A program made the translations under genes and the position numbers. Shown here piece after piece: positions 35,470 to 44,674 of a stretch of 64,000 bases of DNA. Position 1 is the stretch's first letter; every line of letters starts with the position of its first letter. Source of the DNA: Oscillospiraceae bacterium (GTDB taxonomy: Bacteria; Bacillota; Clostridia; Saccharofermentanales; Saccharofermentanaceae); the NCBI GenBank assembly GCA_902787975.1, contig CADAIP010000008.1, positions 18,229 through 82,228 on the forward strand, in the 5' to 3' direction. A model generated the notes under the pieces. That model saw only the letters and a list, made by a program, of their open reading frames with translations. It did not search any database and was not told where the DNA came from.

Positions 35470-37320
35470 ATGGAAAGCACACAGGTTAAGAAGAAAAAGC
35501 TGAATCCCGAGACCATAGTGGTCGTTGTGATATTGGCAATAATCATAGTCCTCTTTGCATTATTCATGAGGGATATCATGATTCCTCTGTTCAAGATGCA
35601 GATGAACAATGACCTTGACGGAGCAAGCGAGCTCTTAAGGAGCACTGGCATATTCGGCGGTGTCAGCGTTATCCTCATCGAGGCGCTGCAGATGATCATC
35701 ATCTTCGTCTCTGCGGAGTTCATCCAGATTGCGAGCGGACTGAGCTATCCTATCTACATCTCCCTTCCCCTGTGCGATATCGGAATCTGTCTTGGTGCTA
35801 CGATCATCTTTATGCTTGTCCGTGTATTCAAGTTTAACAGTTCGACTTATGAGAAAAACCGCGGCATGATCGACAAGATCGCATCTAATGCAAAGGACCG
35901 CAATATCGTGATCCTGCTCTATCTCCTCTTCTTCATGCCGTTCATTCCTTTCGGTGCCATCTGCTATTACGGCGCAAGCACTAAGATCTCATACGGCAAA
36001 TACATGCTTACGGTATCTACCAGCGCTATTCCTTCAGTTGTCGTATCCGTACTTATCGGTCAGGCAGGAAAGCTCTTCTTCACGAACAGCATCCCTCTCT
36101 GGCTCCTGGTGCTCATCGTAATCGGGCTGTCTGTAGCTCTTTTCGCGCTTATATACTGGTTCATGCATAAATTCGTCCTCAAGGGTACCGATAAGACACC
36201 GGACTCCCTTTTCTTCGATATTTTCTTCATGGTCGTAAAGCTCATCCAGCTTGGCAAGAAGAAGCCTGTCGTAGAAGACGATCGTATCTTTGAAGCTGAT
36301 GCTCCCTATATACTCCTTGCAAACCACGAGAGCTTCATGGACTTCTTTTATCTGAACTATATTTCCCACCTAAAGAGTCCTGCTTATGTCTATAACCGCT
36401 ACTACTTGACCAGCCCGCTGTTCAACATAATGCAGAAACACTGCGGTTTCATTCCAAGAAGACTCTGCGCGGATGACCCTGAAGCAGACGCGAAAATCGA
36501 ATCCACAATAAAGCACGGCTTCCCTGTCGTCATGTTCCCTGAAGAACGTCTTTCTCCTGACGGACGCTCACAGAGCTTTGCACGTAAAGATGCAGCATTC
36601 TATAAGAAGCAGAATGTTGACATTGTTCTCGTAAAGATCGACGGCGGATACTATGCTCATCCGAAGTGGCGCAGAAGAAAGTATTCATCCGACATCAAAG
36701 TAAAAGTTGAACGCGTTATAAAGCGCGACGAGATTGCTTCTATGTCTGAGGATGAACTTAACAACATCATCCGCGACACTCTCTATAACGATGCATCCAA
36801 GTCCAATATCTCTTACCGTCAGGGCGGCAAGGCAAACGGTCTCCAGAAGATCCTTTACCGTTGTGCTGACTGCGGAGAGCTCTATAAAACAACAGGCAGC
36901 GGCAACGATTTCAAATGCACGGCTTGCGGCAAGGTTCACACCTTTGATAAGAAGTACCACTTCACTGATGACATGCATTCAATCGCAGGATACTACGAAG
37001 CTATCCGTCTGCTTGAAGAAAAAGATCTGGATTCCCTCAATCTTACAGCTGATGTAAAGATGAAGGTCTTCTCTGACAAACTCAGGGTAACAAAGCGCGA
37101 AGATGGCGTATGCACCCTCGATAAAGAGAACTTCAAATATAAGTCCGGCACAGAAGAATTCACCATTCCGGTCAAAGATATCCAGGCTCTGGTATACCAG
37201 GCCGGCAAGCGATTTGAGCTCTACCACGACGGAAAGCTTCACTTCTTCTATCCCAAAGAAAACCCTAACCAGGTTGCACGCTGGGCATTGCTGGTGGATC
37301 TGATCAACGCAGACAGATAA
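35470..37320 (+). CDS. TVP38/DedA-like membrane domain fused to acyltransferase and zinc ribbon
   Basis: This 616-residue protein joins three parts. Residues about 1-225 form a TVP38/TMEM64 (SNARE-associated/DedA-like) membrane domain with six or so helices and LLYLLFFMPFIPFGAICYYGA (cited by position, about 152-172). Residues about 245-430 are a PlsC-type acyltransferase with NHESFMDFFYL (the NHxxxxD catalytic motif) and FPEERLSPDG in place of the usual EGTRS. A C-terminal part has a zinc ribbon (CADCGELYK, CTACGKVH) and a beta-rich tail. It probably handles lipid transport plus acylation of a lysophospholipid. The start is uncertain: ATG 35470 is chosen, with further in-frame ATGs at 35416 and 35362. 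Confidence 0.8.
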   Translation: MESTQVKKKKLNPETIVVVVILAIIIVLFALFMRDIMIPLFKMQMNNDLDGASELLRSTGIFGGVSVILIEALQMIIIFVSAEFIQIASGLSYPIYISLPLCDIGICLGATIIFMLVRVFKFNSSTYEKNRGMIDKIASNAKDRNIVILLYLLFFMPFIPFGAICYYGASTKISYGKYMLTVSTSAIPSVVVSVLIGQAGKLFFTNSIPLWLLVLIVIGLSVALFALIYWFMHKFVLKGTDKTPDSLFFDIFFMVVKLIQLGKKKPVVEDDRIFEADAPYILLANHESFMDFFYLNYISHLKSPAYVYNRYYLTSPLFNIMQKHCGFIPRRLCADDPEADAKIESTIKHGFPVVMFPEERLSPDGRSQSFARKDAAFYKKQNVDIVLVKIDGGYYAHPKWRRRKYSSDIKVKVERVIKRDEIASMSEDELNNIIRDTLYNDASKSNISYRQGGKANGLQKILYRCADCGELYKTTGSGNDFKCTACGKVHTFDKKYHFTDDMHSIAGYYEAIRLLEEKDLDSLNLTADVKMKVFSDKLRVTKREDGVCTLDKENFKYKSGTEEFTIPVKDIQALVYQAGKRFELYHDGKLHFFYPKENPNQVARWALLVDLINADR

Positions 37321-37339
37321 CAAAAACAAACAAATGAAG

Positions 37340-37369
37340 GGGGCTGTCACAGATCAATGTGATGGCCCC
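37340..37369. terminator. Hairpin terminator between convergent genes
   Basis: GGGGCTGTCACA (37340-37351) pairs with TGTGATGGCCCC (37358-37369), with two imperfect pairs. It lies between two converging genes and may serve both, although T-runs are modest on each side. It resembles the hairpins at 52506 and 52577. Confidence 0.6.
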
Positions 37370-37384
37370 TGACTATTTATACTG

Positions 37385-40300
37385 TTATTCCTCTTTGTTG
37401 TTCTTTGCCTGATCGTATTCCCAGATAAGTTCTTCTAATGTCTGATACAAACGGTCAGGTTCGACGGGTTTTGAAAGATGCGCATTCATTCCGACCTGCA
37501 GAGATCTTTGTACATCCTCATCGAAAGCGTTCGCCGTCATGGCGATGATCGGTATTTTCTTTGCATCAGTTCTGTCGAGCGCACGGATGGCTTCTGTTGC
37601 AGCAAGGCCGTCCATTTCAGGCATGCGGACATCCATGAGGATCGCATCGTAATACCCTTCTTCGCTCTTATTGAACATATCCAAAACGATCTTACCATTC
37701 TCGGCATGATCTATTCCGGCACCTCTTACCATGATGATCTGCTCCATGATCTCAGCATTGATCAGAACGTCTTCGGCCATCAGGATATGTCTGTCCTTAA
37801 GATCGGCACGGCTCTTCTCATTGAACAGGCTCATGCTGTTCTTTCGTGCAATACGCTCAAACTCATCTATTACATTGGATGCGAACAGGGGCTTTGCGAG
37901 GAAGCTGTCTACACCGGCATGGATCGCTTCTTCCATGATCTCATCCCAGTTAAATGACGTAAGGATGATTACCGTGGTTTCTTTTGCATAGCGCTGACGG
38001 ATCTGGCGTGCTACGTCGATACCGTCCATCTCAGGCATCTTCCAGTCAAGAAGAACAAGATTATAAGGATCGTGCTTTGCATGACTTACTTCAAGCATGT
38101 TAAGAGCTTCCTGTCCGCTGTAACATGTATCTGCCTTGATGCCTGCTTCATCCAATACGATACGTGCGTGTTCAGCTGCGATCTCTTCATCATCGACTAC
38201 AAGGATTCTCATATCCTTCGGATTAACAAAGTTTGTTGAAGAGAACTGGTGCTCACAGTTATTCAGGGTAATAACGACCGTGAATTCAGTACCTACACCC
38301 TTCTCTGATTCCACGGAGATCGTTCCGTTCATGAGCTCAACAATGTTTTTGGTGATAGCCATTCCAAGTCCGGTGCTGCCGTATTTGTTATTGCGGCTGC
38401 TGTCTTCCTGTGCAAACGTATCGAAGATCCTCGGAATGAATTCTTTCTCCATTCCGATACCGGTGTCTTTGACAGTAAGCTTGAGCGTTGAATGATCACC
38501 ATATACAGCCATGCGCTCAACTGCAAACTGTATGCTTCCCGGTGCATCGGTAAACTTGATAGCGTTGGACAGGATATTGATTATTACCTGCTTAAGCTTC
38601 ATGTCATCGCCGATATAGTAGTCGCTGACGCCACCGGTAACACGGCATTCATAGTGAAGTCCCTTCTCATTACACTGGGACATTACCATAGTATTGATCT
38701 GTTCGAGCATGTTACTGAAAGAGAACTCTTCCTTGCGGATTATGAGCTTGCCTGATTCAATACGGCTCATGTCGAGAATATCATTTATGAGGCCTAGGAG
38801 ATGATGCGCACTGCCTCCGATCTTTTCCAGGTATTCTCTTGTATCTTCAGTCAGTGTCTCATCACGTAATGCAAGACTGTTTAGTCCGATGATCGCATTC
38901 ATTGGAGTACGGATCTCATGGCTCATGCTCGAGAGGAATGCTGTTTTCGCTTTATTGGCCTGCTCCGCAGCTTCCAGAGCTTCAGCAAGAGCCTGATTCT
39001 TTTCCAGCGTATCGCGCATTTCTTCGTCGATTACGGTAAGTCCGAGGCCGACAGTATGGACGATATTATCGTCACGTTCATCGGGATGACGTTCGCCTGC
39101 CATACGGATCATCTCGTAATATTCTTTTCCGTCTCTCTGGGCGAGATAACGGTATACGATAATGAGATTATCTGCCAAAGCCTTACGGATGTTATCAGGA
39201 TCTATGAACTTAAAGAATCCGTCACGGTAGCTTTCTGCAACAGAGTTATTCGCATATTTCGAGAAGAACTCATAGTAAGGGAAATGAACGCCTTCTGCAG
39301 GCTGTTCCTTATCCGTGGGATCGGCTCTGTAGCAGACGGCATCATCTTTATCGAGATCGATATGGTAAACGCAGCGGTAATCTGATGCCAATGCGGTGAT
39401 CATCTTATCCTGCTGTTCTCTGTGATGGTACTGCTCCAGGATCTCGGCATTAGCTTTCTCAAGTTCTTTCCTGGCATTTTCTTTATTGGTGATCTCACGT
39501 CTGGATCTTCTTCTGTCACGGACAAGCAAAGCGATTATTATTGCCGCAATAACAAGCATCAGCGTACCAAAAAATGCCATATTGTCACGCAGCATATCCA
39601 ACGCTGAATATGTATACAACTGGTCGGTATATCTGAACGCAAGATTCTGGGCATAGTCTTCTCCGGCAAGGCTTATACCGCGGTTAAGGAGTCTTAAAAG
39701 TCCTTCATTACCGATCTGCACGCCGAAGCATCTGTCATCTTCATATGAAGTCTGCAATAGCGATAATCTCTTGTAACGGTTGTTCCTGAGTATATCGTTT
39801 GCTCTCAAGCCGTTTAATGTGGTGCATCCCACTTCACCGTCAATGACAGCCTTAAGGCAGGCATCAACTGACGGATAGAACGTAATCTCCGCATCAGGAT
39901 AATAAGTCAGAACAAAATAGTACTGCATGCGGTTATTCTCATTTATGGCAAAATGCTTCAGCGTATCGTCTGAATAATCGCCTGAGTACACTATTTCTGT
40001 TGCTGCGGATATAACTGAAGTCGACTGGAAGATACCATTTTCTTCCGAATAGAACAGACCGCCGCCTACAGGAAATGCTGTATCGATATTACCCTGCTCA
40101 AGATCTGAGATCATGTCATCGTAACTGCCGTAGCCCTTATAAGTTACTGACATATCCTGTATGCCAAGTCCCTCAACGATTTTGGGTACATAGTCTTTTA
40201 CCAGGCCGGTTACATTACCTGAAGAATCAGTATCACTGTAAGGCAGATAATTATTCAGGTATCCTACCCTGAGCTCGTTATGTTCTGAAAGCCACTGCTT

Positions 40301-41110
40301 TTCCGCTTCAGATAAAGCACGGCTCGAAATGCTTACAGGATAGAATTTATTACGCAGATTGTTGATATAGTTCGGCTCATTAACGGCAAGTTCAGTCTGT
40401 GCCTCATTAAGTTCAGCAAGAAGGTCAGGTCTTGATTTGGTCACACACAGGAAATACTCAGATGTTCCGAACGGACATAAGAGCTCAGCATGATCTCTGC
40501 CGTAAGCTCCGTCGCCTTCGGCCGCAAGAATATCTATGTCGTGCTTGTCGAATGCTTCGAAAAGAGGTTCATAATCGTTGAACTTAATTACTTCTGCCTG
40601 TATGGAATGTTCCTTCAGGAAGTTTTGAAGGACATCAACCATGGCACTGTCTAGGACACCAATCTTCCTGCCGTTTAACGTAGAAATATCAAGGGTAATG
40701 TCATCATCGACATCATGTTTCACAAGACTGTATGTCTCATTGCCCATTGCCGCATCAGGATAACCGATAATTGATTCTCTGTCTTCTCTCCACGCAAGGC
40801 CTGCAAGAAAATCTATATCGCCGTCCAGAAGCATTTGGTAAAGGTCACCGAATTCACCGTAAACATATTCGTAACGCCAGCCGGTATATTCAGAAAGCTT
40901 CTGATAGTACTCATATGCATAACCGGTTTTTACAGTACCGTCAGCTGCACCTTCCTGAAACACTTCCTGCTCATAATAACCGACCTTTACAGTATCTTCT
41001 GACGGACCTGCAGCACGGACATTTTGTGGAACGAGCGATACAACAAGTACAACAACACAAAGAAATGCTGAAAGCAATAAGTTTTTATTCTTATTCAGCT
41101 TATGAACCAT
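37385..41110 (-). CDS. Hybrid sensor histidine kinase with two solute-binding domains
   Basis: This roughly 1240-residue kinase has a signal segment (about 10-34), two extracellular SBP_bac_3-type domains (about 41-260 and 280-500), a membrane helix (about 511-531), a PAS-like region (about 570-700), HisKA with SHEIRTPMN (His about 732) and HATPase with NAIKFT, DTGIGM and GSTGLGMAI. Two receiver domains follow, with phospho-acceptors about Asp1023 (LLDWKMPEMDG) and Asp1161 (LMDVRMPEMDG). It should sense a small solute, probably an amino acid, and pass phosphate inward. ATG 41108-41110 is chosen; a preceding GTG is in frame, and an out-of-frame ATG-TGA overlaps the site. Hpt and EAL partners lie upstream. 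Confidence 0.92.
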   Translation of the reverse strand: MVHKLNKNKNLLLSAFLCVVVLVVSLVPQNVRAAGPSEDTVKVGYYEQEVFQEGAADGTVKTGYAYEYYQKLSEYTGWRYEYVYGEFGDLYQMLLDGDIDFLAGLAWREDRESIIGYPDAAMGNETYSLVKHDVDDDITLDISTLNGRKIGVLDSAMVDVLQNFLKEHSIQAEVIKFNDYEPLFEAFDKHDIDILAAEGDGAYGRDHAELLCPFGTSEYFLCVTKSRPDLLAELNEAQTELAVNEPNYINNLRNKFYPVSISSRALSEAEKQWLSEHNELRVGYLNNYLPYSDTDSSGNVTGLVKDYVPKIVEGLGIQDMSVTYKGYGSYDDMISDLEQGNIDTAFPVGGGLFYSEENGIFQSTSVISAATEIVYSGDYSDDTLKHFAINENNRMQYYFVLTYYPDAEITFYPSVDACLKAVIDGEVGCTTLNGLRANDILRNNRYKRLSLLQTSYEDDRCFGVQIGNEGLLRLLNRGISLAGEDYAQNLAFRYTDQLYTYSALDMLRDNMAFFGTLMLVIAAIIIALLVRDRRRSRREITNKENARKELEKANAEILEQYHHREQQDKMITALASDYRCVYHIDLDKDDAVCYRADPTDKEQPAEGVHFPYYEFFSKYANNSVAESYRDGFFKFIDPDNIRKALADNLIIVYRYLAQRDGKEYYEMIRMAGERHPDERDDNIVHTVGLGLTVIDEEMRDTLEKNQALAEALEAAEQANKAKTAFLSSMSHEIRTPMNAIIGLNSLALRDETLTEDTREYLEKIGGSAHHLLGLINDILDMSRIESGKLIIRKEEFSFSNMLEQINTMVMSQCNEKGLHYECRVTGGVSDYYIGDDMKLKQVIINILSNAIKFTDAPGSIQFAVERMAVYGDHSTLKLTVKDTGIGMEKEFIPRIFDTFAQEDSSRNNKYGSTGLGMAITKNIVELMNGTISVESEKGVGTEFTVVITLNNCEHQFSSTNFVNPKDMRILVVDDEEIAAEHARIVLDEAGIKADTCYSGQEALNMLEVSHAKHDPYNLVLLDWKMPEMDGIDVARQIRQRYAKETTVIILTSFNWDEIMEEAIHAGVDSFLAKPLFASNVIDEFERIARKNSMSLFNEKSRADLKDRHILMAEDVLINAEIMEQIIMVRGAGIDHAENGKIVLDMFNKSEEGYYDAILMDVRMPEMDGLAATEAIRALDRTDAKKIPIIAMTANAFDEDVQRSLQVGMNAHLSKPVEPDRLYQTLEELIWEYDQAKNNKEE

Positions 41111-41126
41111 CACATGATCTCCTAAG

Positions 41127-41468
41127 TTATACTAAAAGGCCGGCAAGCTCAGAACGCTTTTCCGATATAGTCTTAAGATACTCCGAATAATCAATGTCCT
41201 TTTTCTCGCGGAGAAGTTCGGTTAACTCATAAACAGGCTCATATATCGGCGTTAATGCCAGATTGCCGAGCACACCTTTGAGAGAATGCGCGGCTTCAAA
41301 CGCTGCATCAAAATTCTTTGCAGCTACTGCATCTTCAAGAGCCTGAAAATTCTTATCATCAACGACCCTGCCGATCAGTTTGAAATAAAATGCCTCATTT
41401 CCCATGCAGCGGGATAAACCTTCATCCGTATTGCAGCCTAACTGTTTAAGAGCATCTATGGTAAGCAT
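41127..41468 (-). CDS. Hpt phosphotransfer protein
   Basis: This 113-residue four-helix protein has the Hpt signature AAHSLKGVLGNLAL, with the phosphorylated histidine about residue 61. It would carry phosphate between a receiver domain of the downstream hybrid kinase and the receiver of the upstream EAL protein. It lies 14 bases after the EAL gene and 16 bases before the kinase, so all three are transcribed together. Confidence 0.9.
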   Translation of the reverse strand: MLTIDALKQLGCNTDEGLSRCMGNEAFYFKLIGRVVDDKNFQALEDAVAAKNFDAAFEAAHSLKGVLGNLALTPIYEPVYELTELLREKKDIDYSEYLKTISEKRSELAGLLV

Positions 41469-41482
41469 TAATCCGTCTCCTC

Positions 41483-43168
41483 TCAGGCATCTTTCTCTAA
41501 AAGAAACTTCTCGAACTCTTCAGCCGGTACCGGCTTTGAGAAATAGTAACCCTGTATTATCGTGCAGCCGAGCTTCTTCAAAGCAAGATACTGCTCTTCA
41601 GTCTCAACGCCTTCAGCAATTACCGGCACTCCAAGGTAATCCGCAATATCGATTACGATACTGATCATCCTCGTGTCGTTCTGCTTATCGAACGCATTTC
41701 TGATAAACATCATATCAAGCTTCAATGCATCGATTGGAAGCTCTGAGATCATATTAAGAGATGAGTATCCTGAACCAAAGTCATCCATCTCGATGAAGAA
41801 ACCGTGGTCTCTTAATTCCTTAACTCTGTCTACGATCTGGTCACCGTCTCTTACATAAGCTGACTCCGTGATCTCAAGATAAATGTCTTTTGCCGTTGTA
41901 CCGGTCTCTGATGTTATCTTCTCGAAAGTATCGACAAGCGCAGGGTCATACATCTCGGCACGTGAAAGGTTTACCGAGACAGGAACGGAAATGCCGAGAC
42001 GCATCTTCCAGTCAGCTATGGTCTCAGCCGCACAGCGCCAGATATATTCATCAAGCTGCGAGATAAGTCCGTCTTCTTCAAACAACGGTATGAACTTGCC
42101 GGGAGATATCATTCCGAGTGTAGGATGGAACCATCTTACCAGCGCCTCTGCACTGGATAAAACAGGCTTATCTCCTTCAATATTGAATTTAGGCTGGAAG
42201 AAAACCTTAAACTGCTTTTCTGCAAGCGCCTTAGGGAATTCATCAACAAGCTGATCCGCAAAGAGCTCATTTTCCATCAGTGTCTCATCGAAAGTGCTGA
42301 TAAATACGGAGTAGTTATTTCTGATAAGATCCGCAGTGATCTTAGCACGGTCAAATCTGGCTCTGACATCAAGCTTCTTATCACATGAAGAATACACACC
42401 GATCCTGAGTTTTACTGAAGTCGGCATGTCGCAGCATACTTCTGATACTTTATCGGTAATCAAAGTATAGTCATCACGATGGGTGCAATAGACTAAAAAC
42501 GTATCGGCATTCTTTCTGCATATAACGCTGTCAGACGATGAGAATACCGTCAAAAGGCAACCGGCGATCTTTCTTAATATCTCATCGCCTTTTGCCATTC
42601 CAAATCGCTCGTTGACAATATGGAAGTGGTTAACATCAAGGCAGAGAGCGTCCATATCTGAGTTCGGATGATACTTATCGAACTGCTCGGCATAACGCGA
42701 GAAATAGTCATATGAGTAAAGTCCGGTAAGCTCGTCACGTTCAGTAGCACTGATTATCTGTCGGTCTTCAGCAAGCTCGATGGATCGTGATATCCTAGCT
42801 CTGATCACATCAGGCTGCGGATAAGGTTTAGGGATAAAATCAGCTGCACCACGCACAAGGCTTTCTACCTCGGATGCCTGATCAGACGTCAGGACAATAA
42901 CAGGAATTCCCTTAAGATCAGGATCTTCCTTCAATCGCGACAGAAGATCAAGGCCGTTGAGCTTGGGCATCATGAGGTCCAGGAGAATGAGCGATAAGGT
43001 ATTGCGGTTCTTCTTTATCACGTCATATGCCATCTCGCCGTCTTCTGCCATCAGGACATCATATTCATCGCATAAGATGTTATTAAGAAGTTCCCGGTTG
43101 ATCATCTCGTCATCTGCAACGAGGATATTGCGCTTACCATCTACATAAAGATCTGTTGAACGTTTCAT
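41483..43168 (-). CDS. Response regulator with degenerate GGDEF and active-type EAL domain
   Basis: The 561-residue protein has a receiver domain (about 13-130; phospho-acceptor Asp64 in LILLDLMMP), a GGDEF-fold domain (about 143-295) and an EAL domain (about 308-556). At the GGDEF signature the sequence reads RKNADTF, so cyclase activity is unlikely. EAL residues are intact: EALVRW (341-346), the Asn of VNLSRAE, EITES, MDDFGSGYSS, LKLD and EGVETEEQ. It should therefore break down cyclic di-GMP under control of its receiver. GGGAG precedes the ATG. It is the first gene of the EAL-Hpt-kinase operon. Confidence 0.93.
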   Translation of the reverse strand: MKRSTDLYVDGKRNILVADDEMINRELLNNILCDEYDVLMAEDGEMAYDVIKKNRNTLSLILLDLMMPKLNGLDLLSRLKEDPDLKGIPVIVLTSDQASEVESLVRGAADFIPKPYPQPDVIRARISRSIELAEDRQIISATERDELTGLYSYDYFSRYAEQFDKYHPNSDMDALCLDVNHFHIVNERFGMAKGDEILRKIAGCLLTVFSSSDSVICRKNADTFLVYCTHRDDYTLITDKVSEVCCDMPTSVKLRIGVYSSCDKKLDVRARFDRAKITADLIRNNYSVFISTFDETLMENELFADQLVDEFPKALAEKQFKVFFQPKFNIEGDKPVLSSAEALVRWFHPTLGMISPGKFIPLFEEDGLISQLDEYIWRCAAETIADWKMRLGISVPVSVNLSRAEMYDPALVDTFEKITSETGTTAKDIYLEITESAYVRDGDQIVDRVKELRDHGFFIEMDDFGSGYSSLNMISELPIDALKLDMMFIRNAFDKQNDTRMISIVIDIADYLGVPVIAEGVETEEQYLALKKLGCTIIQGYYFSKPVPAEEFEKFLLEKDA

Positions 43169-43227
43169 TTAGGGATCTCCCTGTAATGATTTTCTAGCTC
43201 ATATGGAGAGCAAACCTGTACCCTAAA

Positions 43228-43236
43228 ATTATATCA
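43228..43236 (-). promoter_or_regulatory. Extended -10 of the EAL-Hpt-kinase operon
   Basis: TGATATAAT on the minus strand, 60 bases before the EAL start. No strong -35 is visible. The leader of about 53 bases holds a GCTC/GAGC hairpin; no c-di-GMP riboswitch was recognised. Confidence 0.55.
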
Positions 43237-43304
43237 CGAGAAATTGATATCAAAGATTACTTACTTTTAAATATGTTGTAAATAAGATGAAATCTAATGG
43301 GAAA

Positions 43305-43754
43305 TCACAGCTTATATTGCATGAAATTGCCGTTCTTGACGAATCCGAAGTCACTGTAGAGCAAAACACCCATGTCAGAGGCGGTGATCTGTACCACTCC
43401 GCATCCATAAGCCCTCGCTTCATCCACGACCATGGACAACAATTTCTTGGCTATTCCCTGTCTCCTGTAGTTATTGTCCGTATACATGCTTGACAACAAA
43501 CCGAGCTTTCCGCTTGGGCAACCGAAATATGGCGGTTTCTCAACAAAAGACATACCGCTTGTTCCGACGATCTTATCGCCGTCCACTGCAATGTAAGAGA
43601 CGAATGTGCCGTCTGCCATGTGTCTGTTGTAGTAATCCAAAAGAGCAGGTTTTAGATCTATATCTTCAGTTGCACCTTCTTCACGCAACTGGCCGATCCT
43701 TATCCTTATAAACTCATCAAGATCGTTTTTCCCGAGTTTTCTATATTCGATCAT
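43305..43754 (-). CDS. GNAT family N-acetyltransferase
   Basis: This 149-residue acetyltransferase has the GNAT acetyl-CoA loop MYTDNNYRRQGIAKKLL (about 91-107) and a beta-bulge region SYIAVDGDKIVGTSGM. It begins MIEYRKLGKNDLDEFIRIR, typical of the family. The substrate is unknown. Its start overlaps the stop of the TerB-like gene by 4 bases (ATGA). It is the last gene of the long minus-strand accessory run. Confidence 0.9.
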   Translation of the reverse strand: MIEYRKLGKNDLDEFIRIRIGQLREEGATEDIDLKPALLDYYNRHMADGTFVSYIAVDGDKIVGTSGMSFVEKPPYFGCPSGKLGLLSSMYTDNNYRRQGIAKKLLSMVVDEARAYGCGVVQITASDMGVLLYSDFGFVKNGNFMQYKL

Positions 43755-44152
43755 ACATCCAGTACTTCGCCTATTTTTCTGTATGTATCGTAGATCGTCT
43801 TAACGCTCTGCTCGAGGACTTCCCTATCACCATCAGTTATATCAAGGCCGGCACTTACTTCGTCAAGGACAGCCTTTTCCTTATCATCAAATTCGGTATC
43901 TGCATATGCAACTCCGAAAAGCTCGAAATAAACGATCTTACGGTTTCTTAAGCTGCTTGACTTAATGCTCTCTATCTCTTTCTTTACATCTACGAGTGAC
44001 GCATCGATAAACGCAAAGTTAACACCCATTTCCTCATTGTACTGGTTAAGGATAGACACCTCTTCCATAACTCTGCCGTCAACGGACGCCAGTACGTTAG
44101 CTATATTCCAGAAAGCTTTCTTCTCTTCCATCGTTAATTCATCAAGTAACAT
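43751..44152 (-). CDS. TerB-like helical protein
   Basis: This 133-residue all-helical protein starts LDELTMEEKKAFWNIANVLASVDGRVMEEE-like (cited by position, 3-32; the segment VLASVDGRV is the telling part). It resembles the TerB/tellurite-resistance fold, where an acidic DG motif begins a metal-binding helix pair. A second DDKEKAVLDE motif lies near residue 88. Function is unknown; TerB domains are often scaffolds at the membrane. CAGGAGG precedes the ATG and an extended -10 lies upstream, so it can be transcribed with only the GNAT gene. Confidence 0.65.
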   Translation of the reverse strand: MLLDELTMEEKKAFWNIANVLASVDGRVMEEVSILNQYNEEMGVNFAFIDASLVDVKKEIESIKSSSLRNRKIVYFELFGVAYADTEFDDKEKAVLDEVSAGLDITDGDREVLEQSVKTIYDTYRKIGEVLDV

Positions 44153-44188
44153 ATATATCCTCCTGATTATTCCATTATTCTACTGACA

Positions 44189-44197
44189 ATTATAACA
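44189..44197 (-). promoter_or_regulatory. Extended -10 before the TerB-like gene
   Basis: TGTTATAAT on the minus strand, 37 bases upstream of the ATG at 44152. It follows a 6-bp ATTCGG/CCGAAT hairpin that could end the upstream transcript weakly. Confidence 0.5.
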
Positions 44198-44202
44198 TTC
44201 GG

Positions 44203-44280
44203 TTATCCGAATTCTTTTCTGAACCCGGCCATCAGCCTTTTTCTTTCTTCGATATCATCTGAGTAATACTTTATAATCAT
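44203..44280 (-). CDS. Possible 25-residue peptide
   Basis: A short open frame between the RidA gene and the TerB-like gene reads MIIKYYSDDIEERKRLMAGF and five more residues. Its composition is protein-like and it fills most of the gap, but the ribosome binding site is weak (GAAAGAG) and nothing similar is known to me. It could be a real small peptide or a gene remnant. Confidence 0.2.
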   Translation of the reverse strand: MIIKYYSDDIEERKRLMAGFRKEFG

Positions 44281-44299
44281 CGCTCTTTCTTCATAAAAC

Positions 44300-44653
44300 T
44301 TACTTCTTATAAGCGATGGCATCTATCTGAAAGCGGATGCCTTCTCTTATAAAGTCAGAAGTATAAGCCTTTCTCGTAGGATACTTGCCTGCAAATCTTT
44401 CCTTTAATACCGCAGGCAAAGCATTCAGATCCTCAATGTCTTTAAACAGGCAATCCATTTTAACAACGGATTCCAATGTCAGTCCGACCATATTCAAACG
44501 GACTTCCAACACATCAATGGCGCCGTTGATCTGTTCTTCTATGGACTTACCTTCATTTGCCATGCAGTAGCCTACAAAAACATAGTCTCCCGCTTCTATA
44601 ACCGTGGAATCAGCCCAGAATTCATCTACTTCAACTCTTTTAATCTCTGACAT
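44300..44653 (-). CDS. RidA/YjgF family protein
   Basis: This 117-residue protein is a RidA-family trimer-forming protein. RidA proteins hydrolyse reactive enamine/imine intermediates released by PLP enzymes. Visible features are DYVFVGYCMA, EEQINGAIDVLEVRL, and GKYPTRKAYTSDFIREGIRFQIDAIA-like C-terminus (positions about 88-113). The arginine of the classical PARxA active-site motif may correspond to PTRKA, but the match is imperfect, so it may belong to a divergent subgroup. GAGGAG precedes the ATG, 21 bases after the DUF4299 stop. Confidence 0.85.
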   Translation of the reverse strand: MSEIKRVEVDEFWADSTVIEAGDYVFVGYCMANEGKSIEEQINGAIDVLEVRLNMVGLTLESVVKMDCLFKDIEDLNALPAVLKERFAGKYPTRKAYTSDFIREGIRFQIDAIAYKK

Positions 44654-44674
44654 ACTTTTTTCTCCTCTTTCAGG

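Noticed and set aside
43169..43304. Possible cyclic-di-GMP riboswitch before the EAL gene
   Set aside because: No GEMM-type core could be found in the leader; only a short GCTC/GAGC hairpin is present.
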